64,000 bases of DNA, from contig NC_092673.1 of NCBI RefSeq assembly GCF_964355755.1, forward strand, positions 1,865,001-1,929,000, given 5' to 3'. Position numbers and translations under genes: made by a program. This document shows positions 43,480 to 58,000 of the stretch, in pieces (the stretch's first letter is position 1; each line of letters opens with the position of its first letter). The notes under the pieces are model-generated. The model ran no database searches and was not told the origin of the DNA. It was given only the letters and a program-made list of their open reading frames with translations. The DNA comes from Antedon mediterranea (Eukaryota; Echinodermata; Crinoidea; Comatulida; Antedonidae).

Positions 43480-45308
43480 CAGCGTTGCCAGCGATAAAAT
43501 TTAAATTATGCCGTATCCTGTCTCAAATAATGCCAGATTGGGAAAAATAATGCCAGATCCCCAAAATGTGGCCCTAAAGAGCGCCACCAACGGTTGTATG
43601 TCTAATAAACGTTTGTAAAACCCCAACTGACACAAAATAGGGCCTAAATTGTATCCCTATGTCGTTCAAAAATTGTATTTTACTAATAATTCTAAAAATA
43701 TCTGGGGTGCGAAAATGGTAATTGCAAATGACACAAACACCAACCCACGAACCCTTCTCCCCCCCCCCCCACCCCCAAAAAAACCTGTTACAGCCATGGA
43801 AATTTAGAATTTTTGAGCTGAAATATGAGAGCTGCTCGATCTTTGCACTTAATTTCAAATATGAAAGGATCTTAGCCCACCATAATTAGAAAATGGCAAT
43901 TATAATTTAAAATAGGAAATAAAAATATATATTAAGTGTCTCCAGGACCTCAGCCCCACAATGGTTGATAAGAAAATTTTGAAAAATGCTGATGGCCGGA
44001 AATGCCACTTAATTTAAAATATGAAATAAAAATATATTTATTAGTGTCTCCAGGATCTTAGCCCACCATAGTTCAAAAATGGCAATAATTATAATTGAAA
44101 ATAGGAAATCAAAATATATATTAAGTGTCTCCAGGACCAGCCCCACCATGGTTGGGACTGAGGTACAAACATTTGGAAAATAGAGCTGCTCGATGGCCGG
44201 AAAGGGCACTTAATTTCAGATATGAAATAAAAATATATTTATTAGTACCTCCAGGATCTTAGCCCACCATAGTTCGAAAATGGCAATTATAATTTAAAAT
44301 AGGAAATAAAAATATATATTAAGTGTCTCCAGGACCTCAGCTCATGGCTGGTGCTGAGGTAAGAAAATTTGGAAAAATAGAGCTGCTCAATAGGCGGAAA
44401 TGGCACTTAATTTCAAATATGAAATAAAAATATATTTATTAGTACCTCCAGGATCTTAGCCCATCATAGTTTTGAAAATGGCAATTATAATTTAAAATAG
44501 GAAATAAAAATATATATTAAGTGTCTCCATGACCTCAGCCCCACCATGGTTGGGGCTGAGGTACAAAAAAATGGAAAAATAGAGCTGCTCGATGGGCGGA
44601 AATGGCACTTAATTTTAAATAAAAATTACCTCGCCCACATGGTCACTACTGGGGCTGAGAGGTGAAGAACATTTGGAAAAATAGGGTTGCTACGACGATG
44701 CAAATGGAACATAATTTGAAATATGGAAAACAAATTCTCCTAGAAGAAATTCTTTTTAAAATTAGAGCTTCTAATTAGTTACTGGAAATTGCCATTTCAA
44801 GGGTTGGGGTAGGGGTGCGGCCACTTATAATTATGAACTGAAACAACAAAACCCCTTTCATAATGTTTTCGTTCAATTGTCTCTATATCTGGGGATCCAA
44901 TAACCTGCATGGTCTCTGAAATAGAGCAACATAATTGGCCAATAGCTAGCCTCTTCGGATTTGTTGTGCTGCCTATATCGCACACACGGTAGTTTTCGAG
45001 CAGCCTTCCTATCCGAAGAGTCTATTTAAGTCCGAAACAAAAGGATGGAAGAGCTATTGTACGGAAAATCCGAACAGATCTGTTTTGTACGATATGATAT
45101 TGTGTAAGGTGATATGTATTAAATTGCAAGATTAAACAAAATATTTTATTTTTGTTCTGTGGTATATTATTTTTTTGGTTGTTCAAAAAACACAAAATTA
45201 TGCCAGATTATGCTAAAAACGGCTAAATAATGCCGCGGCATTATGCCAGATGCCGTGGGCCTCTAAATAATGCCAAAAAGCATAATAATGCCAGAAATGG
45301 CAACTATG
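43480..45308. mobile_element. hAT-like non-autonomous element with satellite core, copy A
   Basis: Ends CAGCGTTGCCA and (reversed) CATAGTTGCCA. A perfect 8-bp direct repeat CTCAAAAC flanks it (43472-43479 and 45309-45316). Subterminal ataatgccaga motifs lie in opposite orientations at the two ends, as expected for hAT transposase sites. The core (about 43860-44640) is a roughly 200-bp tandem repeat (tctccaggatcttagccca, tctccaggacctcagcccc, atagagctgctcgatgg). No transposase frame is present. Confidence 0.85.
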
Positions 45309-45316
45309 CTCAAAAC

Positions 45317-46079
45317 TGCACACAAACTGCGCCAGTACATGTACAGTCCAAAAATACGACTAGGCCGGGAAATACAATGTTGCTATTTTTAGATATGTAA
45401 CTCCAATTGGATTCGCTCATTTTGTGAACGTATTAATATTAATACGTCACTGCTTGTTCATTACACACCATTTTGGTACAATTTATGACTCATCACTCAA
45501 CATTTGTTTTTTTTAAATTTATTAATAAATGCCTGTTAGTGTTACTGTATGATGAAATACAAACAAATTCCTGCATTCTTTCCTCTTTTAATGGGTTGTT
45601 AATGGAACAATTGTCCATGACTACAGAAAATTACAATGACATGATGATTATTCTACCTATATTTTTACTATAACCTTATGCTAAACCCTTTTGACGCATA
45701 TCATAATTTGTTTTTACTCTGGATTTTTTTGTAATCAAAAAGTATGTAATGCATTTTAATTTTACCATGGAGTAAAGAATATTTTACTTTGCAGTGCTTA
45801 CATAATAATAACTGGAAATTAACAAACTCAGGTGGTCCAACATTGACAACCCCGAATACGATGATATGGGACTTGTGAGATACAGTATCCCTCATGTAAA
45901 CTGATGTAAACAATAATATTTAATTATCTACAGACGTACGTAGCACCATTTTCAAAATGCTTTCAATATTATATTCTAGCAATTCGTAAATAACAGTGGA
46001 CTTTCTTTTTGAACTTCAGATTACGAACGTACGTAAAACTTCAATTGTATTTAAAATATTGAATATACGCTAATGAAAA
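45317..46079. other. Spacer between the hAT-like element and the LINE remnant
   Basis: AT-rich sequence. Short open frames have no recognisable similarity. The first 25 bp are the duplicated promoter flank shared with 62775-62805. Confidence 0.45.
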
Positions 46080-47620
46080 TATTAAACTTTGCATTGATGA
46101 AATTCAGGAGAGGCAGGCAAGAATGAACAATTTAATATTTTTCTTAATACCTGAATCTAAGGAAGAGGAAGCTCAGGAGAGGAAGGAGGAAGATATGGAG
46201 GCAATAAAAACAATTATAAAAGGTGTTGTTAAGGACTTAGATTACAATATATAAACTCTTTATCGACTTGGTAAGCGAGTAGAAGGTAAAGTCAGGCCTC
46301 TCAAAGTAGTTTTTCAAACAAGTTTCATGAGTAATGAGATTTTATTAAGAATACGGCAAGCTGGTACCCAGAGTAATGTACAGATTTCAAGAGATCGTAC
46401 ACAGTCTGAGAGGGCAGCGCGAAGAGACTTATGGACTAAGCTAAAAGAGAGACAAGAGATGGGTGAAAAAGATTTAATTATTAGAAATGGCAAGATTGTT
46501 AAAGGGCGTTTTCGCCCCTAATTATCTGAGAGAGACACTACAGGTACAGTTCAAGAAGAAATTTCCGTTATTAATCAAAAAGAAACAATTTCTAAGAAAA
46601 AGTTAGATGAGAAGTTATTATTTAAAAAAGCTGAAATTAAGTTTATGTATTCGAACACCGATTCCTTACTGAATAAAATAGAAGAGTTGCAAATTATAAT
46701 CAAGAAAGTTAATCCAGACGTTGTTTTATTATGTGAGATTCTTCCTAAGCGTTCACTATCAGAAATTCAGCGTGAGGAATTTGTAATAGAAGGTTTTCAG
46801 TTTTTTTGGTCTGGCAATACAGGAAGAGGTATTGGCATTTATGTTAGAGAAGGTACCCGTTACAGAAGTATCTATTGGAAACTTTAAAGAGGCAGTCTGG
46901 GTGGATCTTAAAATTAATAATGATAATACTTTAATAATAAATTGTCCTTTGGATTACATGTTGCACAGAAGGCTTCTATGGCAAACAGAAAATTAGGAAT
47001 GATAAAACGAACGTTTCATTATCTGGATAACTATTTTTTCATGCAGCTGTATAAAACCATAATCAGGCCGTCAATCGAGTATTGCAGTCCTGTTTGGCAA
47101 CATATATATCACAAAGAGTCAGACAAGCTTGAAAAAGTGCAACAGAGAGCAACCCGTTTGGTGTCAGGCATTAGAAGAGATACTTATCTGGATAGATTGA
47201 AACAACTACAACTACCTACTCTTTATTTCAGAAGGCTGAGATCTGCTCTAATCCAGGTTTTTAAAATTTGTAGTCATATTGATAATATAGATGCCAGAAA
47301 TCTGTTCACTTTTGTAGGAGAGTCCAGAACTAGAGGCCATAAATGGAAAATGAATAAAGACATATCTCATCTACGAATTAGACAAAAGTTCTTTACTCAA
47401 AACATATGCAATGTCTGGAAAAAATTACCGTCAACCGTCATAAAATCTGACTCAATCAACCAGTTCAAGTCAAGGCTGGAAAAACACTTGTCTACTTCTT
47501 TCTGCAAGTTTTCCCCCTATAGTAGACAAGATAATATATGAAACACGTCGAGGACACACAAGCTTCGGCTTTATAAGTCTCAACATCAAGTAAATCAAGT
47601 AAAATAGTGTAAAATGTAAT
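46080..47620 (+). pseudogene. Internally deleted non-LTR retrotransposon (ORF1 end, endonuclease start, RT end)
   Basis: Frames in order: the end of an ORF1-like protein (RPLKVVFQTS, VQISRDRTQSERAARRDL, IIRNGKIVKGRF, broken by an upstream stop), the start of an endonuclease (SNTDSLLNKIEELQ, VNPDVVLLCEIL, RGIGIYVREG), then a jump to the reverse-transcriptase C-terminal region (KASMANRKLGMIKRTFHYLD, YKTIIRPSIEYCSPVW, LEKVQQRATRLVSGI, LQLPTLYFRRLRSALIQVFK). Most of the endonuclease and all catalytic RT motifs are missing, so it is dead. CR1/Rex-type by resemblance. It lies between the two DED genes. Confidence 0.85.
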
Positions 47621-48895
47621 GAATTTTACTGATCACATACATTGCATACTTATAATAAGCATTGCCTACCAGACTTAATTTAAACTTCCTTTCAATCCTT
47701 TGTGTACAAAATGGATTTAAAACATAAAAAATGAGACATCAATTGCAATTCTTACATATTATTTACAGCTTTTGTATTTTGAGTGGGAAATTCTGGTTGT
47801 CACATGATTTCAGGATTCATCTAAATTTTATATTAATTTATTATTGCCATTAATTTTGATACTAAAACAATTTTATTCAGGTTAAATTTGTTAAATTTTA
47901 ATTTTTTTTTAAAGATTAAAGAATATAGCTCCAAGAGTAAGCAACTCCTTACCATGAGACATAAACTAAACACAGGAGTAAGAAAAGCATCTTTATTTTA
48001 TGTAAATACTTAGTATATGCAATTAATTCAATTTCATAATATTGTATGTAAATACACTTTTTTTGTTTTACAATTTTAAAATAGCTGAAAAACAGTTTTT
48101 TAACAGTCTGTATGTCTCTCAAAAAGAGAAATAATTGACAATCGAGTCAATTTGTTTGTTGCTCTGTTTCTACCAAATTCTTAATACAATATTTATTTTT
48201 ATTTAACAAACGTTTTACTATTTAAATGACAAAAACTCCAACCTTGTCCCACTAATCAAAATTTGTGTTTGCACCTTAGATATCGGTTAATAAAAACTCC
48301 ATTCAAAATTTAAAAATCTACAGCAAACAACCAATAGTATAATTTGAAAGAAAATAAAAATCTATCTGTCTGTCTGTCCACTTTTCCTACAATCTGGAAT
48401 ATAACTTGGTAGGCCTATACTTACCATACCAATAATTAAAAACCTAAAAATGTAATACCTACTAAAAGTACTATATTCATTATTTCCTCTTTTTTTTACC
48501 CCTTTTTAACACAACCAATACATTTAATCAAAGCATGATTAGATTGAGCCTTTAAAATGATCTGGTTTTTCCCTGCATACAACATTCTACAGCGGTTTAC
48601 AGTTTTCATGAAATTTATATTTTGGGGTAGTTGACTATATTATGCAATTACAAACATACAAAAAGTTATGGTTTTTTATATAGTAAACATCAAGCTTCTA
48701 ACCTTATATACATATAATGCATTAATCAAATGCATTTGGGTAAGTTTGGTAGGTTTAGGAATGTCACATTCACATTTAAAATATTTAATAAACTTCTAAT
48801 TAATATACTTAAAGATCATTTATAATATTTTCTTACTGTAATATCAAAGTTTAATCTAATGAATATACAAGTTAATAATTTAATAATAATTGCGG
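47621..48895. other. Spacer downstream of the DED-ROC-COR gene
   Basis: AT-rich unique sequence. No gene or ordered repeat is recognised. Confidence 0.45.
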
Positions 48896-48901
48896 TTTAT
48901 T
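48896..48901 (-). terminator. Candidate polyadenylation signal of the DED-ROC-COR gene
   Basis: AATAAA on the minus strand lies 142 nt past the TGA stop at 49043. Confidence 0.4.
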
Positions 48902-49042
48902 TATCAATGACCTTGTATGACCTCGATGAAAAAAACCTTTGCATATGGTTCAAGTGTAATTAATACTGTTTTTAAATAAAGCATTACTATTTGTCATTTT
49001 TCTTGCTACTGGATTGGAACAATAACTTTCACTCCCTGCAGC

Positions 49043-52000
49043 TCAAACGGTTGGTCTGTTTTGTGGCTGGGGTTGAGAACGTTTTTTTTTCTTCCATAGT
49101 TCATAGATAAATTTCACTAGAGCTATGGCCAATGCAAAGATACTGGCAATTCGTACTAATCCGTCATATTCAATCATTAAGCTTAACAAGACTAAGCCTA
49201 AAATACAACAAATTGTCAACCAACCATTCTCTGAAATTAAAAGAGAAAAGAAAGCATTTTAAACATTAAAATTCTCGACTAATTCTTATTGAGATTTAAA
49301 GATTATTTAATTTTTTTTTTATAATTGGTGTTTATCTTTATATTTGTAATTGGTGTTTACTGATATATAAAATAAAAACCAACATTAAAATATTTTTATT
49401 ATTTCATATTTTGTAGGAGGACCACAAAAACATAATTAATAGGTGAAGAAAATATTTTTATTTAGAAATTGCATTTAATTATATATATACATAATATGTA
49501 ATATAATATATGACTATGAGTGAAGTTCAAACTACCTTTGACAAATGTCTGTATTCTTTCTTTCAGGCTAGAAACAAAAATGTACAAACAATTAAAACTA
49601 CAGTGCATTAATAGTATACTTAGCAATTCAGCAGGAGTACAATGTTTATGAGCTAAGATGCAATTATATTATTATGACTCCATGTCATAGGGTATGTGTA
49701 CTTTTTATGATATATGGCATATTAATTGGGCATATATTCAGGATCAAATAGAAACATATACTGAAGGCTGCTCTGTAAATTTGTCTTTAGTGCAACCATG
49801 GAGGAATACCTCCATGGTGAAACGATGGCTAATCAACTTTCCTAATAAATTCTTCTTCAGATTTCATAATTGATATTGGATAAACTAAGCGTATTTAGTA
49901 GAAAAGCAAATGTCATTTTTACAACATTGTATGTGATGCTACATCAAATACTTACCCGAGATTTTGTGGTTGGTGTAAATCTGAAATAAACAATGAAGGC
50001 CAATGAGAATTAAAAATCATGAGTAACAGTAACTATCATTATTATAAAAACAAGGATTTTTTTAATGTAGGAAGAACCTATTAAATAATGTGTACTATTT
50101 AACATTGTAAATATACAAGCACAGTGTTAGTGTCTATGTATATGTAAAGTAATTTACTAAAATGCCAAGTCAATTTTGATAAATAGCAGTTTTTAAAGTC
50201 CTCACTCGCTTTTTGATGTTACGCTAGGCCTAGGCAGCCAAGCACCAAGCAACACGTACCTGCGCTTCGCTCAAATTTACCGCAGTCATATTTTGGACGC
50301 GCCTCAATATTTCGTTGCCATGCGAAACAGATTTTTTTATGGCTTACAAAATATTTCCACTTTTTTTAAAAAAGGTTTTGTGTCTTTCAAATGCTTGGAT
50401 ACGAATGATTAAAAAAAACCAGGGCAAGCATCTTAACCCTTAGACACACATGCTTCATGGTTTACAAGTGCAAATAATCAGCATCTCACAATAAATTTGT
50501 CCTCAATGAAGTTAGATACCAGAAAAACCTGACAGTATGGCTAGAATGTAATAATACACATTGGCTGTGTTGAAAGCTATTTTTTTTTAAACGAAAAATA
50601 ATTGCCAAAAATAAGCATGAGTGAATTCATTTACTATCATTGTCAAAGGTCTTTGGAAGCTGTTGTTTAATATATTATGGTTTCATGATTTCATAGTTTT
50701 AATGGCCTACTGTAATTTGTTACAATGTGTATAAATTGCCAAGAATTTGAAAGGTATGCTACATCATGTCTTTATTAAACACTGTATTGAAATGTGGTTA
50801 TTAGTCGGGTGCAAATGCGACTCTATAGCTCACTATGTCAGTCAGTTGGTCTGTAGGTTGTCGGTTGGTTGGTTGGTCGGTTGGTAACTCAAATTTGCAC
50901 ACGCAACTGCAGCCATGTATATGGCCTTGTTTATGCCTAATGTCTGTATGCAAAAAAGGAATCGTACCTTGTTGATTGGCTTGGTTGACTGATGGAAGTA
51001 ATGCAGAGGTTGTAGAATCATCTTGCACATCTGTGAAAAGTTACATTTTCAGTATGTGATTTGTATTCTATATATATATATTTTTTTTACATTATCTTTA
51101 CTATAAATTTAGTGCAATTAACTACTAACTATTAGAGTCACAAAAACTTATGATGCAGCCGTATTTTGAGGAGATAATGCATGTTGATCTTGGGAATGGG
51201 TGGAGGATTGAATGTTTTTGAGTTTATAATATAAAGTTAGAGTTCAACCAAATTTGTTTATTCGTACTGTTTTATTATTTTGCTATGAGTTGCTGACCGG
51301 AAAAGTTGGGGTGGGTTACTATTTTCAGGTGCCTAATTTAAGATGAGTAATAGTAACCCACTACAGGTAGTGTTATGGCAACCAGGACATGGCTTTGCAA
51401 AATGAGGTAAAACAAATCACACATATTTATGTCCTGGAGACACAAAAACCTAAATAATCCTTAGTGGAGAACAGAAAGAGAAACATAGAAAAGTTTGGGA
51501 TTACCTCTGACTAAGTTGTTACCTTGCTGAATGCATGTTTGGTCTGAAACTGCATCTGTAGGCCTACCAGAAGACATCTCTGTATTAAAAAGGTGAAATG
51601 TGTGTGTATATATAATTCAATTACAAAAAATCATTTCTTTGTCATGGCACAGTACATAATTATTCATTATTTTATCATTATTTTTATAATATCAATAGCA
51701 CCAAAGAGAGCTGTGACAACACACAGTATTTTACAGGTTTGTGGTTTACAAATGTTACTTACCAGTGACTGTTTTAGCCAAAAAGCTTATTTAATCATGT
51801 GACTAAACGTTTACTAGATTTCATTATTGATGGGGATGTCCACTATTTAAGAACTTGGCCACTGTTTATTAAAAACAGTAATTTAATTACACCCTTAAAT
51901 TGACAATTGTGTATTCTGTAATTGCTTGAGTGATCCCACCACCATGTGCTAGCTAGTAACTGAGGTTTTTAGACGTGCAGCAGAGGAGAAATATATTTGT

Positions 52001-55000
52001 CAATTTGTTGAAGACACAACATTTTTTTTCCACATTGGCAATTCAATTCAATTCAATTCAATTCATTTATTTTCCAGAAGACATATAATACTATGTGAGT
52101 ACTCTCCTTCTGGTGCAGACAAAAACAACAAGTTAACAGCAAAAGACGAATGGTTAGCGTGCGCCTAAGCATTGTTACTTTATTGTTGAGATAAATGAAA
52201 TATAATTCAGTTTCTGTTACTACTTTACCTCCAAATAACCGCTTGTAACATCTAACATCAGTCCAAAAATCCTTGCCAGTTATGTTGCAATATAACTTAT
52301 CACCCTTGGATGTATGAAGATTTCGAATGTGCTTTGTTTTCTTATCACTACAACTGCAGAGAATGCATCTCTTGAATGGAATACCCCTTCTACCACCATC
52401 TTTAGATTGTTCAAATGTCTTCTCAACCGTTGACAAAGCCTAAAGATATAAATTGAACACTGATTTAGAGATAACTGTAATAGACAATTTACGAAATACA
52501 ATAACAACTACTTTATTGAACATACAATAAACCAGAAACTATACTAAGGAAGCTAAATGAATTTAAATTAAATAAGTGTATTTTACTCATTTGTAGAAAG
52601 TGTTTTAACCTTTTCCTTTATAATGTTGGTTCTACAATTTAAACCTTAAAGATCGATCTAGGCTTGTGAAAATTGTAAATGTATGTAAATTACCAGATGC
52701 TCATTGTGAAATAGTTCATCTTTTTGTGACAAATAAATGTAAACATATATAAAAAACACCGGAACATGCCCTAGTTCATGAGTTCGAACATCTACCATAT
52801 GGTCTCCGGTATTGGAGTCCTATGTGTAGGACAAAACGAAAACTAAATTCTTTTGTTGCAACTAGTATTAGACTGTTAAAGAAAAGTTCAAAATAAATGT
52901 TGTTCATGGGCCATAATATTATGAAATATGTAAAGAATGAATATGGATCTTGTAGATTTAAGATGTTACCTTTAAATGTGATTTGATTTTTGTATATTTT
53001 AATTGATTATTACTATGTATTTTTCTTAATTTATTATTTCAGTCCTTGTTAAAATTGCCACACGTGGGATGAATAAAGAATAAGAATTGAATTGGATTGA
53101 GTGATAATGAAAACAAACATTTATATCCAATACACAAAAATGGTTTTAAACACTAATCTTAATCTATATATAAATTTATATAAGGGCTCACGTACCATCT
53201 AGTATAAAAAAATATCCAAAACACAATCATAACATACCTTTTGACATGCTTGTGGATAGGGTTCACGCTTCTTGTTTTGTTTAATAGTCATCTGGGAAAA
53301 AAAAACAAATCATTAATATTATAATTTGAGTTGATATGTATGAAAAGTAAATTCTTGAATTGATATTTAGCAGATGTAGGACAATAAATTGGCAATACAT
53401 ATATATTTAAGATGTGTGAATTTGTATTTTAAATATTTTATTAATTGTTATTTTAATATTGTAAATTCAACAATGCTTACTTTGATGCAATAGAGAATTT
53501 GAATATTGAATTTAATTCCAAGGCCCTTACCAAATTAAAAAATAATATATAAATTCTGAAAATGTTTTGGCTTTTGACTATCAACATTATTTAACTTAAT
53601 TATATCAAATTAAAATAAATTTGTGATATTTATTAAATATTCACTAGAGTTTGTACAATACCTTTAACAAGAATTTTCTCTCATCCTTCTTAGTTTTAAA
53701 ATCAACAAGAGATAAAGTCACATGATGATCTTCATCGAGGTAAAGTTCTGCATGATTACACCATAGTTTTGGCTCAAATCCGTCAGATTGAAATTTGGAA
53801 AGGAATTCATTAACTACAAATGGAAACAATACATCTGGCAGATATCCCTCAAAGTCGTAATAGACACTGATAGATTGTGAATCATCAGACACTGGTTTCA
53901 CATCACTTGATGTCTTAAAAGCAAGCCGTAGTGGCACAAAGAATGATCGCTTCACATCTGATTCCTGAAATTGCCATATTTTTTAATTACAAACTTAAGA
54001 TACTATCAACAGACAATAGTACAGTATAAATAACAGAAAATCTAATCTAAAACAAAATTGTTTTCGCATTACAGTAAATCATTTAATGTACATGTTAAAA
54101 ATATCTGTAGAAAGTTCAGAATATGCGATAACCATAAAAGGTGTGTATTCAGTAAAAATTACCCCAATCAATGTATAACATACAGTACTTTACATGCAAA
54201 ATATGAGGAAAAGCGTTAAAGAAACAAAACCTACTGTAGATGTACTTGGCACATCTTGGCTGCTGGTTATCTTCCTCTCACAAATGAAACCGAATTGAAT
54301 CATCAGTTGTATAAGGAAATCAATTTCCCTTCCTTGGTCAACATTAGTATCTTTCCATAATGTTCGCAACAAGTCTTCCTCCAGTATGCCCTTTTCAAGC
54401 TTATCATATGCATCACTATACATTGCAGACTAGAAAATTGTATTTACAGTATTAATATTGTTATTATTAATAATATTCTATTATTCTTTCTGTATTAAAG
54501 TTGAGGTATAATTATAACCGTGGCAGGAGGGATGTTGAGAAGATAAAAATATGAGAAAATAAAAATATGAGAGAATAGGATAGTACATATTTCACCTGTT
54601 ATGCAAATTCACCTATAAAATATAATACTCTATCTCAATAAATAAGAAATGATACTGAAAATAGGCGGAAGGACTAACAATTGCAATTGTCAACAATAAA
54701 ATATTACATGAGCCTACTTGTGAAATTTCTGGGTCAACCACAGTTACAAATTTGGTGATAACTGTAACAAATCGCTCCGGATCCAAAACCACTTGATCTT
54801 TTAATAATTCCTTGTCGGTCATGTAAATAATTTCACCAACATCATACAAGAAGGTAAGCAGGATTGATAGTTCGTTTTCCTCAACGATACCATATGTTCT
54901 TGCCAGCGTTTTGAGCTTTAAAACAAAATAAGAATCATATTATTTATAAAATGTAGGTTTAACAGTATGAAATGTTTTGAGGTATAATTGACATAGTATT

Positions 55001-58000
55001 TCATAGAGAATGTTGAAAATATTGCAAAAATACAAAGTCAGCATCCAGTGAATGTAAAAGATCCTAATGGAATTATATTTTTTGTTTTTGTTTTTTCATG
55101 TTTTCTATTTGGTCAATAATCTTATTATTATTAGCCAGTCTTTGAAGCTAAAGAAATAATAAGTATGATTGAATAATAATCGGTAGTGTAGAGAATTAAT
55201 GTGTTGGTAGTTCCTTTCATTACTATTTATTTTTTGATTCAGAAAATGAAAGATATAAAAAAAGTTAGTTATTCAAAGTAGAGTTAGCCAAAATAATATG
55301 CCTATTTAAAAAATTGAGTAATAATGAGAGCATTTAGGCTATTTTAAGAATTGATTTATCATCACATACTATATGCAAATCAAGAAAAATCAATGTTACT
55401 GTAGGTCCAGGAATAACTAAAAAGTTAATTTATGTTTTAAATGTGTTTAGTTTGTTACAAAATGTATTAAGACAGACAAATATTTTTTGATTTGCTGTGT
55501 AAAATTACAATTTAAATAATTTTTACAATTTTGATAAATGTTTAATACATTTCAACTAACTTAAATAAGAGGTACAGTAAATTTGTTGCTTACACAATCC
55601 TTCAACAACAAAACACAATGACATAATTTACCTCTTCTGAAGAACACACAAGTTTTTCTCTCCTTAGAATAGGTAGATCACATCGTAAACGCATCCAATT
55701 TAAAGGAACTTCAACTTTTAAAGTTTCCTTAAACTCATCAATAACTTTTTTAAGATCACTAAAGCTCTTATCTGTAGTTTCTTGACTGTTTTCAATGGCA
55801 AAATATTGGTGATATACATGTTTTCCGCATGGTTTACTTTTAAGCACATCTCTAATCTCTTTAAATGCCTTCTTCACCTGATTTTAAACATTTAAAGAGA
55901 AGTATGTGTTATGTATTATGAGAACATTGGTCAATACTATAGTTTTATTTGAAATATTTTAATATTTACTATATTTAATTTGATATACTTTAAACATTTT
56001 TTTATATTGTAGGGTTAATCAAAGTTATTTGATACAGTACTCTAGTACTCAGTTTGTTTACAAGCTTTTAAAAAATTTATGTTTTTGCTTGGTTATAAAA
56101 ACAGAAGTAGTCTTAAACTCTTCATTTTGTTCTTCTTCAGTCTCACCAAGCTTACCCTTATGTGTACCCACAATAAGGATAGTTGGTTTGTGAACTTTTC
56201 TATCCATATTTTTTTCTACAATACGAGTATGAACATAAACAGTCTGGATGTAAGATAATATGAACTGTAGGTTGGACCAATGATGTTTACGTTCTTCCTG
56301 TAAAAAAAAGAATACACATTAGTTATCTATTTTTGGATGAATAACAAAATATAAGATTGATTTGCTGTTTTTTTAAATCACAATAAAACTTGAAATGATT
56401 ATTTTATTAATAGAAATGTTAATTTTGGCCCACCTATCTGATATAAAAAACATATTTATGACAGCAAAAACCGGTATAATGTGTAGAGTATTAGGTTCTT
56501 ATAAACTATAATACCCAATTCATACTTACCATATTAGAGTCAGTGACAGTAGCATGGTCATCAAGGGGTTTACTGAGATCAAACACTACGATGTATAGTG
56601 CTTGTCGTGTCATGAACATCTGCAACAAAATAATTTGGTTATACTGTACATATTTTTGTCTTTCGATTCAAATACCTAAACAGTATTTTACTCTTTAGCT
56701 TGTCCCAAACAGGAGTTTCACATAAATTCAAAATAAATAATAAATTATAAATAAATTCTCAATTACACTTAATATTAATTAATATCTGCAACTGCAATAG
56801 CTTTTTCCACAAGCACATTATACAAAGATTATTGAAATTGTTTACAAATAAATGTATTTTAAAAACAATAAAAAAGCCAAACTATTGTCCCTATTTATTT
56901 TCTTTTTCAACAAAAGTTGTCTGTGTGTGTGTTGGGTGTGTTTGTGTACATACATACACACACCCTATCTCCCTCACCCATGTTTCTGAACTTACACAAT
57001 GTATACCATGGTACATCATTTGTCCCCCATGGTCCCAGATGTTAAACGTTTCTTCGAAAGTCTCCTTATTTTCCTCAACTTTCTTCATTACATCCTTATC
57101 TAACTGCTGTTCTATATCAATTGGATTAGTTTCAGTATCTGTTGTGGAAACGTAATTTACATATCATCATTATTTAATAGTAGTCTGGTTACGAGCACAT
57201 TCTGCTAGTTCTAGCAAGAAGGCAATGAAGATGCTCGGAACCATCAAAAGGTCCTTCAAATACATAGACATCAATAGTTTCTCTATTTTATACAGAACAG
57301 GCCACATCTGGAGTACTGTGTACAAGTTTGAAATCCTCGATGGAAAAGGGCGTGATCTTAGGTACTAGAGGACATCCTTGGAAAATCTTCAAACCAAAAT
57401 TATCCAAATCAAGTACAAAGAATAATCAATCATTGGAATGTTCTTCCAATTGTGAGCGCACCACTTTATTAGCTTTCAAAAACAACTTGATAAATATTGG
57501 AATGGTAAGGGGTTTAAAAGGCTTAGCCTAGAAACGCAAGTGTAAGTGCTCATTGTGCAAGCTTCTTACACAATTTTAAGTCGCACAAGAAAAATTGCTT
57601 AATTAACCTCTTCCATACAAAAGAATAAATTGTAGCAGTGTGCAGTGATCAGTCTCTCAGAACTGCACATGTTAAAAGTTACAAATCTACATCATCACTA
57701 CTACCATAATACATTTTGCCATGTGAAGTGAAGTTACATACGTTTTGCAGTTGATTTCTTTTCAGCCTGACAAATAAAATGAAAATATAAAATAGAATTA
57801 ATTTCATTTTTCTTCTCATAATTTCAGTTATGTTTCATTACAATATTTCGCTGTATATATCCAAATTTCATAATACATTATAAATTACAGTACTGTACTC
57901 ACATTTTGCTTTGTCTGATTTGATGCACCATCTTGTTCTGCATTCATGTCAGTTGTGTCATTGGTATTTTTTAAGTATAAGGTTGATAGGTAGATAGGTT

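Noticed and set aside
43480-45308. hAT-like element copied together with the gene duplication
   Set aside because: Its left junction lies at a different base of the homologous flank in the second copy, with different adjacent 8-mers.
46080-47620. Functional retrotransposon
   Set aside because: The catalytic RT region is deleted and the ORF1-like frame is broken, so it is a dead remnant.
56832-57155. Plus-strand open frame of 107 codons
   Set aside because: It is antisense to the ROC exon at 56996-57138, whose minus-strand reading contains WDHGGQ with proper splice sites.
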